DNA of 64,000 nucleotides from Lunularia cruciata (Eukaryota > Streptophyta > Marchantiopsida > Lunulariales > Lunulariaceae): assembly GCA_948567375.1 (NCBI GenBank), contig OX419759.1, positions 2,519,303 to 2,583,302 on the forward strand, given 5' to 3'. The stretch's first letter is position 1, and every line of letters starts with the position of its first letter. The notes beneath the pieces were generated by a model. It did no database searches, was not told the origin of the DNA, and saw nothing but the letters and a program-made list of their open reading frames with translations. Position numbers and translations under genes: made by a program. Below are positions 1-11,604 of this stretch, piece by piece.

Positions 1-213
1 TGGTGTGTACCAACTCCAACTTCTTGCTTTTTCTCTATCAACCTTTCAATTTGAAATTGATTGCTTCCTATGGATATATTTTCATAGTAATAGAGCTCAA
101 CATTCTTCAACTTAGCAGCAAGTTTCTTATGTGCAACTGCTTTACACCTTTTGGCCTAGATTCCCTAGTCTTTGATGCCATAGTGTAGATCAAATTTTTT
201 GAAACCACATTAG

Positions 214-759
214 TGTAATATTCTAGGACATGAGAATCCCAAGAGAAACACATAAGAAGAAATACAAAGCTCCACACTCAAACTGTGATGCCTCAAAGGA
301 GCACCTTGTCTTTACTATATAGCAAAGAGGATTCCCTCAAAGGAAGCTCCACCCTTATATTAGTTGCATGCATGTGTCACATGTTGGTTCTGGTCCTATC
401 TGGTTGGTCAAATAAGTTTTGACCAAAAGGATCTTTAGAGAATGTTCTTGTAGGAATCCCAAAGTTCTATGGGTGAGGTACTATTGGAAAGCTCTTGATG
501 AGACAAACAGAGAGGAGAAGGTTGTACGTTCCTTTTCTTCTATAGGGAGAATCTACATAGTTTTGAGGTCTAATTCATTTATTTAGGCCTCAAAAATTAA
601 CTTTGAAGTTTTAATGTTGTTTCTGGTTCTTGTACTATTAGTAAAAGTACTATTTTGGTGATACTTCTATTTGATCTACTTTGTTCATCATATATAACAT
701 CTAGAAAGATGTTACCAAGCCAATTTTCACCTCTATAATGTCTATCTATTGGTATTACA
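214..759 (-). repeat. Solo LTR of the chromovirus A/B family, nested in copia
   Basis: The sequence runs TGTAATATTC...GGTATTACA, the inverted form of the LTRs of elements A and B, and aligns along its length to the LTR at 33613-34349 with clear divergence. It is flanked by a perfect 5-bp target duplication ATTAG (209-213 and 760-764). No internal domain is attached, so it is a solo LTR left by LTR-LTR recombination. It is clearly older than the LTRs of A and B and sits inside the copia remnant. Confidence 0.85.
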
Positions 760-2052
760 ATTAGCTACAATTGTGTTCTCAATGCTATCTCCTTGGAGTA
801 GGTAAAGTGTAATTGTACACTCTCCCCTTGCTACTACTCTTTCTCACACCTTTGACCATTCACACAAACACTTGTTCAAAATCAGTATTGCAATAATTGC
901 TAAACAAGATTTTCTTTGATGTACAACAAAAAGAAGCTCTTGAGTCCACAAACCACTTCCAAAACAAAATCAAAACCAACAAATATACATAAGTTTTCTA
1001 AATGAAGAAGTTTACTCACTATATTTGATCTTCTTAGTCAGGACTTTTCTTTTCTATGCTTCATATTCATGCCTTCTAAGCCCAAGTTGGTGATAGTACC
1101 AACACTCATTGTTCAATATTGCTTACTTGCTTCATGTTCTCTCTCTAGAATTTGATCTACCACAATCACTAGGTTTATATCCTCCATGATTTCTTCCACA
1201 ATTTTCAATGAAAATTTTGTAGAAGACATATATGCTAAATTTTAATCTCTCCCAAAAGCTTTTCTCCACATCTCTTCATCCATGATGCTACTTGCAACAT
1301 TCTCAAGCGTCAAGTTGTCTTTTGTGATGCTAAAAATCCCTTTCAAATAGTGGTGAAGCTGTCTGGTATGGAGACAAAAACAATAGACCCTGCAGCTTCA
1401 TATCTAGATTTATGCATGTTGATTCTGATTGGTTGTAACTTATGTAAAGTTATTGATGTGCTTTACTAGAAGACCTTTCTCCATCAATTTTATATAGACC
1501 AGTTTCTTTAGCAGAACTATATTATTTGATGTAGAGGATTACATATATACATATTGGTCACAATATCCATTGTTTTCTTTATTGTTTTAGCCTTTGCAAT
1601 GTGGTACTCCAAAATTTTTCATCAAGCCTAGGCAAATTGCACCAAGTGCCTTTCAATCAAGAATCTTCCATTCTACATCTGCCTTTGGATCAACTTTTCC
1701 ACTTTTTTGCTTCACACCTTCAAGCAAAGCATAAAAATCCTTTTGGTAGATGTAGTCTTCAATCTAAATTTTTTACCATCTAATCTTGTCCATCAAATTT
1801 CTAAATTCTGATTTTATCTTCTACCATTCTTGACTGCCTTTCAATCTAGCAACATTAACCATTCTTCCAATCAAAGGACACTACCCCAATCAACACTCAA
1901 ATACCAATTGTTGGGAATCTATGTGCTAAGTCATTCACAAACAGACAAGAAACCTTTATAGAAACTTTTTTTTTCAAGGTTTACCCAACTTGGGCTACGT
2001 CCCCATGCAAAGACACTTTCTGCCATGCAAAGACACTCCGGTGACAGTTATT

Positions 2053-2092
2053 GGGTTTAGGGTCACTAAACCCTAAACCCCAAACCCTAAAC
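2053..2092. repeat. Interstitial telomeric tract with inverted arms
   Basis: A GGGTTTAGGG block (2053-2062) is followed after an 8-bp loop by CCCTAAACCC (2071-2080) and further degenerate CCCTAAA units to 2092. Both strands of the plant telomere repeat therefore meet head to head. The tract lies in the copia LTR remnant, between two copies of a short GCAAAGACACTTTCTG motif. Confidence 0.75.
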
Positions 2093-2135
2093 AGTGTGTG
2101 CAAAGACACTTTCTGTCACAATGGTGTGACAAACC

Positions 2136-3487
2136 CCCCAGTCACCGCGAATGCCATTACGGAGTATTTGGGTGGTTGGATTTAGTAAAACTAGTGGGTT
2201 GATTTATCATTACCAAAAAAATACATAAACATATAGTGGACTTGGTAATTTTAGACTATATTTCTCATTTAACACTAAAAAAGGAAAACGAATTCTCTTT
2301 AGTCTATGAACCCACTGATCCGGTTCCTAATTACCACGAAATGCTGGCATTTGTTTGTTTGCATTGACCCTTCGCCATGTCGGGCGAAGTATATTCTCCT
2401 TATGCTATCTTACTATCTCAAATCTAGTGTCTTCTACCGGATGGAATGCATTAGGCCAATCTTCAAAAAGGATTCCTGTGTTTCACGTAGGACAGTCTTC
2501 TCATGTTGCTTATCTGGATTTTGGATCTATTCCTGAGAATTTGACCCAGAAAATCAGTTCTCGCTAAGGTCCACCTCATCCAAAGATCGACAATTTTCGT
2601 ATGACATAAACTGATAAACCCTGTACGAAACATCACGAGAGCACATTAGAAACGATAAGGTGTGAGATCATGTAAAAGAAAAGAACTTCCTTAGACTGGA
2701 CCTTAAAAATCTGCCACGTACAACTTGTTGAAGATTGATGTTAGACAATCTGAAAACAAGATTGCTGCGAGAATCAAAAGATTCAAGACTTGGATCGGTC
2801 TTCTACGATTGTCAAGTCTTAGTACATATTGCACACAGATATTGTGTCATCATTGGCCCGATATTCGTTAGCGCTTACTTCTTGCGTAATATTATTTGGT
2901 GCAGTGAAGCACATAACAAGCAATATAAAACGAAGCAACAATTGAAGAGACAAATAAACTATGTCTAGTTCAATTTCGATTACTAATAGCATCATTCCCT
3001 CCATACCTTTCAATCCTTTGAAAAATAAAACATACTTATCAAAATGAATGGACGCAGAGCAGAGAACTGTCATACTCTTTCTTGAAACCAGGTGGGGCAA
3101 AATCAAATGCTTGAAAATTAACTGTTTATTCGGTATGGACGTGTATATGACATTTTCTGCACTCAGCAAACTACGCAAATCAATCAGAGATAGTATCCTT
3201 TCAATTAATATACGTTGCAATACTGGTCTGGCACTCGTATGTATGTATAAACGAAAAGTCATCATTGTATACGTATACGACCAGTATATACGTATTTCTC
3301 AGCTATTATGTACACTCCACAAATTGTCTATTTTCTGAACATTTCTACCGAAGTACCGATATCATGACGATACAACCGTTGTAAATGATATTGTGCATCA
3401 TTGTACGTAGCTCAGCTTGACATTATGCTCATGTCACCATCATTCGAGGCTTCACCTTGATAATGAAGCTACTACTGAGGATGCTTG
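2136..3487. other. Non-coding stretch downstream of the receptor kinase
   Basis: No recognised gene, repeat or RNA was found. Short open frames on both strands have no recognisable domain. The part nearest 3487 should hold the 3' UTR and poly(A) region of the kinase gene, which ends at 3488 on the minus strand. No clear match to the repeat families in the rest of the window was seen, so this looks like low-copy sequence. Confidence 0.4.
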
Positions 3488-6400
3488 CTAGCAGGTGTGA
3501 GCAAGCTCTACCCCATGTATCTCCCCCATTTTTCCAAGTCCTGCAAAGTTCCAACTAGTTTCAATGTCATTCACTGAATTGACATAAGCATCATCGTCTA
3601 TATTGACAGGAACTACCTCAAACTGCCATCCCCAAATAGCTTGCAGGCTCCCTACAAGTTCCTTCATGGTCGGCCTCCGTCTAGATTCTAAATTCAAGCA
3701 CCTCCCAGCCAATTTAGCAACATCCACAATCGACTCCTTCCCTTTAGCTGACGCAAATGTTTCTAAAATGACTGGATCGACAAAATCCTCCAGACGCCCA
3801 GAATCGAGGACAGGGCCCGCTCTCGCTACGAGATACGCTTCTTCTCTGTTTCTGTCCACTGCAGACTGACCGCTTATAAGTTCCAACAATATGACACCCA
3901 TGGCGTAGACGTCACTTTTGGAGGAGAACTTAGACCTGCTCAGAGCCTCAGGATCCATGTACCCAGGAGTACCGATCAGATCACCTACAGCTGTGACATG
4001 AGTGATATCCAAGGCTGGCACCAGCTTGGAGATCCCGAAATCCGCCACCTTCGCGTTTAGGTTCTCGTCAAGAAGGATATTGGCCGACTTGACATCCAAA
4101 TGATAGATTGGAGGGCTGGCTGACGAATGGAGGTAGTCCAGAGCTTCCGATGTTTGGACAGCAATTTGAAGACGCTGTCTCCAAGTCAAAAGATTATCTC
4201 CTCGTTTTCGAAGAAGGTGCTCCTGAAGTGTACCATTCGGAATGTATTCAAATACAAGTAGGGCAATCTTACGTGTCAAGCAACAGCCCAACAATCGCAC
4301 TAGGTTCCTGTGATGGACTTGCGACAGAATTGTGACCTCATTCAGGAACTGAAACGTTCCCGGTGCTTTGCTATCACGGATGCTCCTTTTCACAGCTACC
4401 AAGGTCCCGGATTCAAGTTTCCCTCTGTAGACTGTTCCAAACCCTCCTTGTCCGATTTGCAACCGTTCCGAAAAGTTCTCCGTGGCCTTTTTGAGATCCC
4501 GCAAAGGCATGATAACAGCAGTGTCCTTGTCGAGTAGATTTTCAATCAGTTGCGAATCCTGCTTTCGTTGGTGAGCTTCAATTCTCCGACGCCACTCAAA
4601 GCCCAAACCCAAACAACTAACAGCTGATGCGATCACACAACCGAAGGCGATCAATGCAATCTGCCATTTATGCAAAGAGGTTGAGGGCTTCTCACACGCG
4701 ACTGGAACATACTCGCCGCAAACTTTAGTTCCATTGAAGAAGCTCGTGTAATTAGCAAGAGGGATATGCAGATAGAGCAAAGTGACTGGAATCGGTCCGT
4801 AAAGGCCCCTATTGAAGGAAACGTTGAAATATGTCAAGCTGGACATCATCGAATAATCTTTATAGTCATCCATTGACTTTAGCTCGCCATACAGGCTATT
4901 GCTAGACAAATCAAGATACCGTAATAAGGACATCTGTGACACGGACTTGAAGAGGAGACTGATACTCCCCTCTAGGTTGCTGTTGCTCAAGTCTAATATC
5001 TCCAACGATTTCAATTTCTCCGAAAAAGCTTCTGCATGGATTTGAACGGTGCCTCTATGACGATTACCGCCTAGACGAAGCTCCCGCAGATTTGGACAGT
5101 TTATAACGATGGTCCCCAAATCCCGCGTGCTGTAACTGAGGTTGTTGTTTCTAAGGTCCAAAATCTCCAACTTGTTCGAACCTGACAATCCATCAGCAAT
5201 GGCACCGAGCTTGAGCTCTCCATTCAAGAGATTATTTTGCAGACGGAGTTCCCTTAACTTTGACATCCGTTGAAGACCATGTGGAAATGTACCTTTCAGC
5301 TCATTAAAGGAGAGGTCCAGAACTTCTAGCTGTGAAAATCTTGAAACCTGATCCAGGTTGGCACCCGTCGTGAAGTTGTTGTGGGCCAGTCTTAGCTCTC
5401 TGAGATTTGAGAGATTGGATGACAAAAGAAAATCTAAAGTACCACTGATCTGATTGTTCTGAAGATTCAGAACCTCCAAGTTAGGGTAGAAGAACAAGTT
5501 GCCCTTCATGGATGTGAATTGATTGTTGCTCAGATCCACAGAACGTACTGACCCCCGCTCCTCTAGGGCCCATTGGATACTCCCACTAAGCTTATTGTTT
5601 GAACAATTGAATTGCTGGAAGTAACGGCGGTCAAGTAAGAGCGGAGGAAGGTCGCCTTGAAGCCGATTGCTGGAGAGGTCCACTATCTCGGATCTCCACG
5701 CAGCACCATCGCACAGCGAAGAATTGATCGGTATCTCGCCATCGAATTTGTTGAAGGACATGTTAAGGTAACTCACATAAACTGACCCTGTGCAGACAAG
5801 GTGCGATGGTAACTCTCCTTCTAGCATGTTCTGTGACAAATCTACTATGGCGAGTTTAAATACACCCTTAGCAGTATAATTCCAATGATCTGAAAGGGGC
5901 CCTGAAAATTCATTGCCATGCAGGTCCAATTCTCGGAGGTCCTGTAGGAAAGACAAACGTTTTAGATCTCCGCTCAAGAGGTTATTTTGGAGAAACAGGG
6001 ATTCCAGATTCGATGGCAACTGAGGGAGTGTCCCATTGAGAACATTTCTGTTCAACCGCAGTGCTGTTAGACTGCTCCAATTCTCCGGCATTGGACCGGA
6101 AAACCTGTTGTCTGACAGGTCCAGAACATCCAGTGATTGGAGTCCATCACTCTGAACTAGAGTACCAATTTCGAGAGCCTTCCCCTCCAGCCTAAGGCCA
6201 TGAAGATCCAATGCTGCAACGTGTTTGGAATCCTTAGTACATGTGACACCTCTAAACTGGTATCGATCGTAAGATACATTTTCGGACAGAAAACATGGCC
6301 CCGAGGAATTAAAAGAACGCCATGACTGTAGCGCAAAACGTGTATCTGTGATGTTCAACCGGAAGTGACTCAGCAGATCCCCTTCTCTGGGTGTACCGGT

Positions 6401-6631
6401 AAATGCAGCCTGTGTTACGTTAGGCAGCTTGCTCATGAGAACCACAAAAAGACTCAGCAACACACTAGTATTCCAGCTTCTAGCTGAAGTTGATAAAACG
6501 CACATAATATTTCTTCTAGGCCGATTCAGTGCTTCATCCAAAGAAGACTGCTGTCTATCATTTGCAGTTGAAGTTGCAGATGAAAATCCGCCTACTACCC
6601 GCTCCAAGACGGACTTCATGTTTACGTCCAA
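3488..6631 (-). CDS. LRR receptor-like kinase with WAK-like kinase domain
   Basis: A single-exon frame of 1047 residues encodes a predicted plasma-membrane receptor kinase. In order: a hydrophobic signal segment at residues ~53-75; a cysteine pair C113/C131 before the repeats; about 15 leucine-rich repeats (~165-615); a second cysteine pair C638/C646; a transmembrane helix (~657-678) followed by Arg-rich sequence; and a kinase domain (~724-995). Visible kinase parts are the glycine loop GQGGFG (727-732), the VAVK lysine K748, the catalytic loop HLDVKSAN (844-851, D846), DFG (864-866) and PE (894-895). The catalytic loop has Leu where RD kinases have Arg, so it is non-RD-like. The kinase domain reads most like the wall-associated-kinase-like group ('QVHHRNLVRLLGCC', 'IPNGTLQEHL'), but no EGF or GUB_WAK domain is present. 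The signal peptide fits better if translation starts at Met43 (codon 6505-6503) than at 6631. The ligand is unknown. All key residues are present, so it looks functional. Confidence 0.9.
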   Translation of the reverse strand: MDVNMKSVLERVVGGFSSATSTANDRQQSSLDEALNRPRRNIMCVLSTSARSWNTSVLLSLFVVLMSKLPNVTQAAFTGTPREGDLLSHFRLNITDTRFALQSWRSFNSSGPCFLSENVSYDRYQFRGVTCTKDSKHVAALDLHGLRLEGKALEIGTLVQSDGLQSLDVLDLSDNRFSGPMPENWSSLTALRLNRNVLNGTLPQLPSNLESLFLQNNLLSGDLKRLSFLQDLRELDLHGNEFSGPLSDHWNYTAKGVFKLAIVDLSQNMLEGELPSHLVCTGSVYVSYLNMSFNKFDGEIPINSSLCDGAAWRSEIVDLSSNRLQGDLPPLLLDRRYFQQFNCSNNKLSGSIQWALEERGSVRSVDLSNNQFTSMKGNLFFYPNLEVLNLQNNQISGTLDFLLSSNLSNLRELRLAHNNFTTGANLDQVSRFSQLEVLDLSFNELKGTFPHGLQRMSKLRELRLQNNLLNGELKLGAIADGLSGSNKLEILDLRNNNLSYSTRDLGTIVINCPNLRELRLGGNRHRGTVQIHAEAFSEKLKSLEILDLSNSNLEGSISLLFKSVSQMSLLRYLDLSSNSLYGELKSMDDYKDYSMMSSLTYFNVSFNRGLYGPIPVTLLYLHIPLANYTSFFNGTKVCGEYVPVACEKPSTSLHKWQIALIAFGCVIASAVSCLGLGFEWRRRIEAHQRKQDSQLIENLLDKDTAVIMPLRDLKKATENFSERLQIGQGGFGTVYRGKLESGTLVAVKRSIRDSKAPGTFQFLNEVTILSQVHHRNLVRLLGCCLTRKIALLVFEYIPNGTLQEHLLRKRGDNLLTWRQRLQIAVQTSEALDYLHSSASPPIYHLDVKSANILLDENLNAKVADFGISKLVPALDITHVTAVGDLIGTPGYMDPEALSRSKFSSKSDVYAMGVILLELISGQSAVDRNREEAYLVARAGPVLDSGRLEDFVDPVILETFASAKGKESIVDVAKLAGRCLNLESRRRPTMKELVGSLQAIWGWQFEVVPVNIDDDAYVNSVNDIETSWNFAGLGKMGEIHGVELAHTC

Positions 6632-7366
6632 TAAGAAACACAGCGCTTGACTTGCGACGCGTTTGAGCGTATGCTAAACACTTGAACTGCAGTGAGGTCG
6701 ATTGCATAACTTCATGATACATAACATATGCAAACATGTAAGTGTCCGATGATCCAATCGTACACCCAATGCTGCGGTATAAGTGGACACTCGGTCTTTC
6801 TAGTTCGCTGTAGGGAACTACCGAGTAGTAAATGAGAAAAGATACCATTTCTATGATACTTTCTAGATTCTGTGCAGAACTCCCTTTCACCAACTTGGAT
6901 TGGTTTTTGGCAGCGCACATGCTTGTCAGCCTGTCTTGTACGCTGGTTTCTGTGGGACGTCGGGTGCACAAAAGCCCGTGTTTGTTGACATACATCCCAA
7001 GCTGATTGGCTAGTGCGTTCAGTAGGGTCCATTACGTTTAACCACAGTGCATGTATTCGATCGAGATGTGATGAAGGTCCTATGCCAGAAAGCTGAAAAC
7101 GCGTTACGATATCAAAGCTGTTTGACTAAATGTCTCTATATTTTCATGTTTGTATCTCGACATACAGTGGATAGAAAAATTTATTGTACAAAATGAAGCC
7201 TAGATACCACTGGCAGATCTATTCTTTCCACATCACTGCGTCCAATAATTACACCTGTAGATGAAACTGAAAATTATATTTATTTCTCATACCTACAAGT
7301 GAAAACTAGCAGACCACCACCAGAAGAAATAACATGTTGAACTTATAGAGAACGGTCTACCTTGTC
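6632..7366 (-). promoter_or_regulatory. 5' flank and probable promoter of the receptor kinase
   Basis: This is the sequence upstream of the kinase start. It is largely collinear with 56310-56395 plus 59767-60441, the flank of the decayed kinase copy, so gene and flank were duplicated together. It also gives the unfilled target site (TACATAAC, 6718-6725) for the hAT element in the copy. I could not assign a TATA box or operator. Minus-strand open frames here that overlap the kinase start have no recognisable domain and are probably chance. Confidence 0.45.
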
Positions 7367-9059
7367 TAAATGTCTACAGTCGGAGTAAGCTCATGTATCC
7401 TTCCATTTTGTTGCTTCTTAATTGTCTGCAGTTATAGCAAAATTTTAGATACTTCAATGTAAGGTAAAAATCTCAAAATTTATTAATGTTATATTATTGA
7501 CACTTAGATAGAAAAATTGTAAATACGATTATTTAAAGGTGGGATGAGCGCGTTTCAAGTTCTTAATATGATTGTAAGACATTATTATTAGACTTCAGTA
7601 TCCTTTTCTGATTTCTTAAGCCTGTCAAAATAAGATTGTCTAGCCATATATTACGGTCTCCTGCTAAATAAGTGTCCCTCACTTACACGGCTAGGCGCAG
7701 AGAAGGAAAGAATTCGAAGGGAGTAACTTCCGGTAACTCTTGGTAAGAGATGTTCTCTTCCTCTATGCTCCGATGATGTAATTGCATAAATTGTAGACTA
7801 ATCTTTGGCGCTTGTTGGGCACAACCATGGAAAGCCGGTCCTACACTTGAGAAATTGGCTCAGTTTCGCAGCAATCCAAGTTGGGGACTTTTTTGCATCC
7901 CTCACATACCGAGTTCCTTGTTCTCCTTCCTACGTCTGTCTTCGCGGCCACTGCTTTTCCGCCAAGGCCTTTTGCAAAGAAATGCAATACATGGCTAGTT
8001 TGATGCAATAAACTCACGTGCCAAAGGATAGTGTAGAGAGAAGTGATCTTTATTCTTTCAGGAGCGCAACTGTGTTTGCGACACAGTTACCCTCAGTGCC
8101 AAAAAGATCTTCGCTGACTGTGCAGGGGGGATACGAGCGAGGAACTAGCTGCAACGAAACGAATCTAGAGAAAAACAAAAAACTGTTCTGCATGTGAGGA
8201 TAGGGAGGACCTGAGGGCCTGCTACTTGCGGGACCCAAAATCTTCCAGGAAGGTGGGAGAGGAAAACGATTCATTAACTATGGATTGGCCTGGTGCTGTT
8301 CAGAGAACTTGTTCCTGCTGGAACAAGAATGTAGGATAGCTGTTGATTTCGATGGGACTCCTCGGCTCGGTAACTTCTTGGGTAAAACAATTCCTCACAT
8401 CGAGCGCATCGATGGATATGAAAGTTGGAGCAGTTTAAATAGTGAACACATATATTATCAATTTTGTTCTCCTGAAACTTTTATTTACTGCTCAGTTGAA
8501 TTTACAAGACGGGATGAGCAAGAAAGTATTAACTGTTATACAACATTTAAGAATATTGATAAGTTTTAATGCAGTAAAGTGAAAGAAGTTTCGATTTGCA
8601 TTACAATGTGTTCCAATCAATAAACCAAGTTACTTCGCGGAGGACGACCTCCACATGAGTAAGAGAGTAGATTGAGTGAACTAATGACCTGAAATGTGTG
8701 GCAGGTTCATTATCACGCTTCATCTTTTGAGTGGGGAGAATAGCACTGCCAACAACCTCTGCATATCGGTGAAGACTATTATTAATAAGGCTTCTGCTGC
8801 CTAGAAAGAGGAAAAGGCAACCGTGTAGAAAATACAAAGGATGGGAAGATCCTATCAAGCACTATCAAGTACTAGACAAAAGAGGTACAATGGAGCTAAG
8901 CCCCATAGAATTGATATTAGAAATCTGCCCTACAAGCACCTAAGATATCAAAGCTATGCAAATAGAGAGGTTTACAAACCACGGGAGCATCTGAAGAAAC
9001 ATCCCCTAGAGTAATTGCTCTCCTATGGATTGCACAAGCAAATGCTCTCTGTAGAGCAA
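7367..9059. other. Low-copy stretch without a recognised gene
   Basis: Only short frames are present, the longest a 94-residue one at 8285-8569 (+) and an 85-residue one at 8601-8858 (-). Neither has a domain, signal peptide or repeat I recognise. No transposon ends or inverted repeats were noticed. It may contain regulatory sequence or an exon of a spliced gene that cannot be called from sequence alone. Confidence 0.35.
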
Positions 9060-9412
9060 TGGTGTCATCGTATATACATTACTACACAATATACATTAAT
9101 ATTAACATCATACATTATAGAAACACAACTCACACATAAGTCGTACATGAACTCTAAAGTGTCACAATAATCAATTCATTCTTCCAATTGAATCACACTC
9201 AAATCAGATCTATACTCTATCCTTCACTCAACACTTTGCAAAAAATTGTGCACTGATTAGATCCAAGCCACACCCACTCTAGCTTAGAGACTCCAAGTGA
9301 TGCTCGATGGCATCTATCCACCATAGCCAAGAACTTGAAGGCTCAACATCAAAGAAGTGAGCTCTTTGGAGTTTCACTTTGAAGGTATACCCCCTTGCTT
9401 GACCTAGGTCTC
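9060..9412 (-). repeat. Inverted copy of an LTR-like repeat (family G)
   Basis: The reverse complement matches 12405-12510 (the block around CACTTTAGAGT and TATGTGAGTTGTG) and 11790-12035 (the block around AAAGAGCTCACTTCTTTGAT). It therefore belongs to the same repeat family as the two direct copies on the left flank of chromovirus A, in opposite orientation. It looks non-coding. Family assignment is open; an LTR is most likely. Confidence 0.6.
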
Positions 9413-9419
9413 CATCCCT

Positions 9420-10153
9420 AATGATTATTATGCAAGAGCTAAAACACTTGGAGGAAGCGATGCAATTGGTTGAGCATTTTGACCAATAGGAGAACTCAAG
9501 TCACCAATTATAAAATTGATTAATTCTAATGGGATTGAGGGCTTGGCCTATGCAAGGTATGATATTTGATTCGTGTAAGATTTTGGTTGATTCTCAGAGT
9601 TCAAAAAAATGCATGTCCATACAATTAGCAAAGGAATTTCAAGCCAATAACAAGAAGTAGATTGATGATTGTGGATGTTAGAAAGGGTTCTGCATTTTGT
9701 ACCTCACATCTTATTACATTTAAGATTGAGAAGGAGTATTTGTAGTGTATGAGGTTTGTAGTGGCACCTCTACACTATGATGTCATTCTCGGTTTGCCTT
9801 GGCTTGAACATCATAAGGTTCAATTTGATTGGACTCGATGACAAATTCAATTAATACCTAGGTAAGAATTTTTTTAGTAAGATTGTCTAGCACCTTTGAG
9901 TAAGCTATCTAAGAATAGCTAGTCCCAAGATGAGAAGTTTGTCAGTAAAGCAACCATAAAGCAAGCTTTGGAGGAAGATAAGCCTATTTTTGCAGTGTGG
10001 ATCAAGCCTATTGGGCATGGAGAATCTGATGAGAGACAAAAACATCATCAAGAAATGGTTGATCAAACAATTCAAGAGTTTGTAGTTTTGGATGATCTGC
10101 CAAAGGGATTACCCTCCAATTGTAGTATGCCCTTCAAGATTGAGTTGCATTGA
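9420..10153 (+). mobile_element. Gypsy family C fragment (gag end, protease, start of RT)
   Basis: Collinear with 50690-51720 of the full-length C copy. It includes a gag-end block, a protease-like block ending in a 'GLPWLE' type motif, and the linker before reverse transcriptase with 'DDLPKGLPSN' near 10095-10130. The match stops near 10153. It has no LTRs and is a broken internal fragment. Confidence 0.65.
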
Positions 10154-11604
10154 CAAGCTCTCAAGCTCTCAACCTTTGCATTGACAAGCTCTTTCTAGTT
10201 ATTTGCCTTCCCAAGAATCTTTGAAATAGTAGATTGTGCAAGAGCTTTCGCAAGATTGAACATAGCTTTTGCATATTAAAGGAGTTGAAAGTGCATCAAC
10301 TTCAAATGCCTTGCTTTATATTCACATAAATGTCTCTTTTGCCCAATTGTCAATGTTTAGTTCACTACACAATTGTTTAATTTGGAGATAATTGTCAAAA
10401 TGATACCTTGGATAATGCTTATGTCAAAGCTTCTTTGGAACCAAGCAATAAGTTCTCTTTGGGTTTTCCTTGGGTCCATTGATGTTTTGTGCTCCACTAA
10501 TGTTTGCAACTTTAAGTACTGAGTTTTGATGTGCTTTGTGAGTTTGGCATGTCATTCTCTTGATCACAACTATCAGCAACATTACAACCACCCACATTTG
10601 ACTTTATGGTGATGATATTTGGTTGTGTTTATACCACTAACAGAGGTTCTTAAGTAATAGCTCTTTTGTCATCCTCCATTTTTCTTATAGAACATATCAG
10701 TGGTTGTGCTCATCAAAGAGTCTTCTTTGCAAGCCTTCCTGCCAAAAAGATGCACATGTGGCACTTACAACTTGGTACTTTTAGGAAATAAAAACCATGT
10801 TGCGCTTGATTTACTTGATGACATGGCTGCATCTTTTAGTTGTAAATAACACAAAGAGTTATATATATTAAATTTTTTGTAACTATATTGTGATTGTGAT
10901 GTGGCAGCATATCTTCATTGGAAACCACACAAGGCACTAGACCCAAGGAAATCAATGTAAAGTACATACAAGTAAACATGGAGTAAGACGATCTAGAGTG
11001 GTGTGCAAGTTGTTATATGGTGCTGATCTTTTATGTTGTGTTATTCTTTTGATTTTTGGTATATATTATACATGATCAATAACATGATATGCTCTAATAT
11101 CCTATAGGATTCTCATCCACCAAATGTATCGGATATTAGAGGGAGGATTGTAACTATTGACCATGAGTTTATATATTAATCTCTTCTCTAGTTTCTTGAA
11201 TTGTAGTAGTCAGAAATGGTCTATTTGGATAAAAAAATATGATATTTTAGATAAGTCCATTACTACCATAGGAATCACAAATTTGAGGTTCTTTGTAATC
11301 TGATATCTAGTTCTCCAAATTAATAACTTCTTTCAACACATCATACACAAGCATTACATTAAATGATTAGTTCTAAATTTCTTTCAAATATTTTTCATCA
11401 TATCCTCTTATTTTATACTTTATATATAATATATATATATATAATTAATATTTAATATACCTAGCAAGTAAATTGTCTGTAATATTCCTCTAATCTCACA
11501 ATGAGTACATACTATACTTTACACATGTAATTAAATCCCATATAAATGATGATTGACCAGTATTTTGCATCTTTGTATATGAGTTGGTTTATGTTCTCCT
11601 TTGA
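10154..11604. other. Degenerate repeat-derived sequence with a possible PPT/LTR start
   Basis: No gene recognised. Near 11137-11148 a purine-rich run (AGAGGGAGGA) directly precedes TGTAACTATTGACC at 11149. This is the layout of a polypurine tract followed by a 3' LTR on the plus strand. AT-rich sequence with a TA-dinucleotide run follows (about 11420-11445). I cannot name the element. Confidence 0.35.

Larger units (their letters stand above)
1..2135 (-). mobile_element. Ty1/copia remnant: gag region and 5' LTR piece
   Basis: Read on the minus strand, about 780-1860 gives a degraded gag of the plant copia UBN2 type, with recognisable blocks such as 'EDYIYQKD' and 'NNIVLLKKL' separated by the usual spacing. 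Just upstream on that strand is a primer-binding-like stretch (1898-1908, minus-strand ATTGGTATTTG). Next comes LTR-like sequence starting near 1909 that contains the GGACGTAGCCCAAG motif often seen in plant copia LTRs. The 1-213 part continues the element beyond an inserted solo LTR. The outer LTR edge near 2135 is a guess. The element is old and broken in many places, and its 3' part lies outside the window. Confidence 0.6.

Noticed and set aside
3603-6650. Several plus-strand frames of 70-90 residues within the kinase gene
   Set aside because: They are antisense shadows of the 1047-residue coding frame with no independent support.
6558-7032. Two overlapping minus-strand frames (145 and 106 residues) upstream of the kinase start
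   Set aside because: They overlap the kinase start in other frames, have no recognisable domain, and are not kept open in the duplicated copy, so they are probably chance.
8285-8858. Frames of 94 (+) and 85 (-) residues in the low-copy stretch
   Set aside because: No domain, repeat or codon pattern supports them; listed only as unrecognised sequence.
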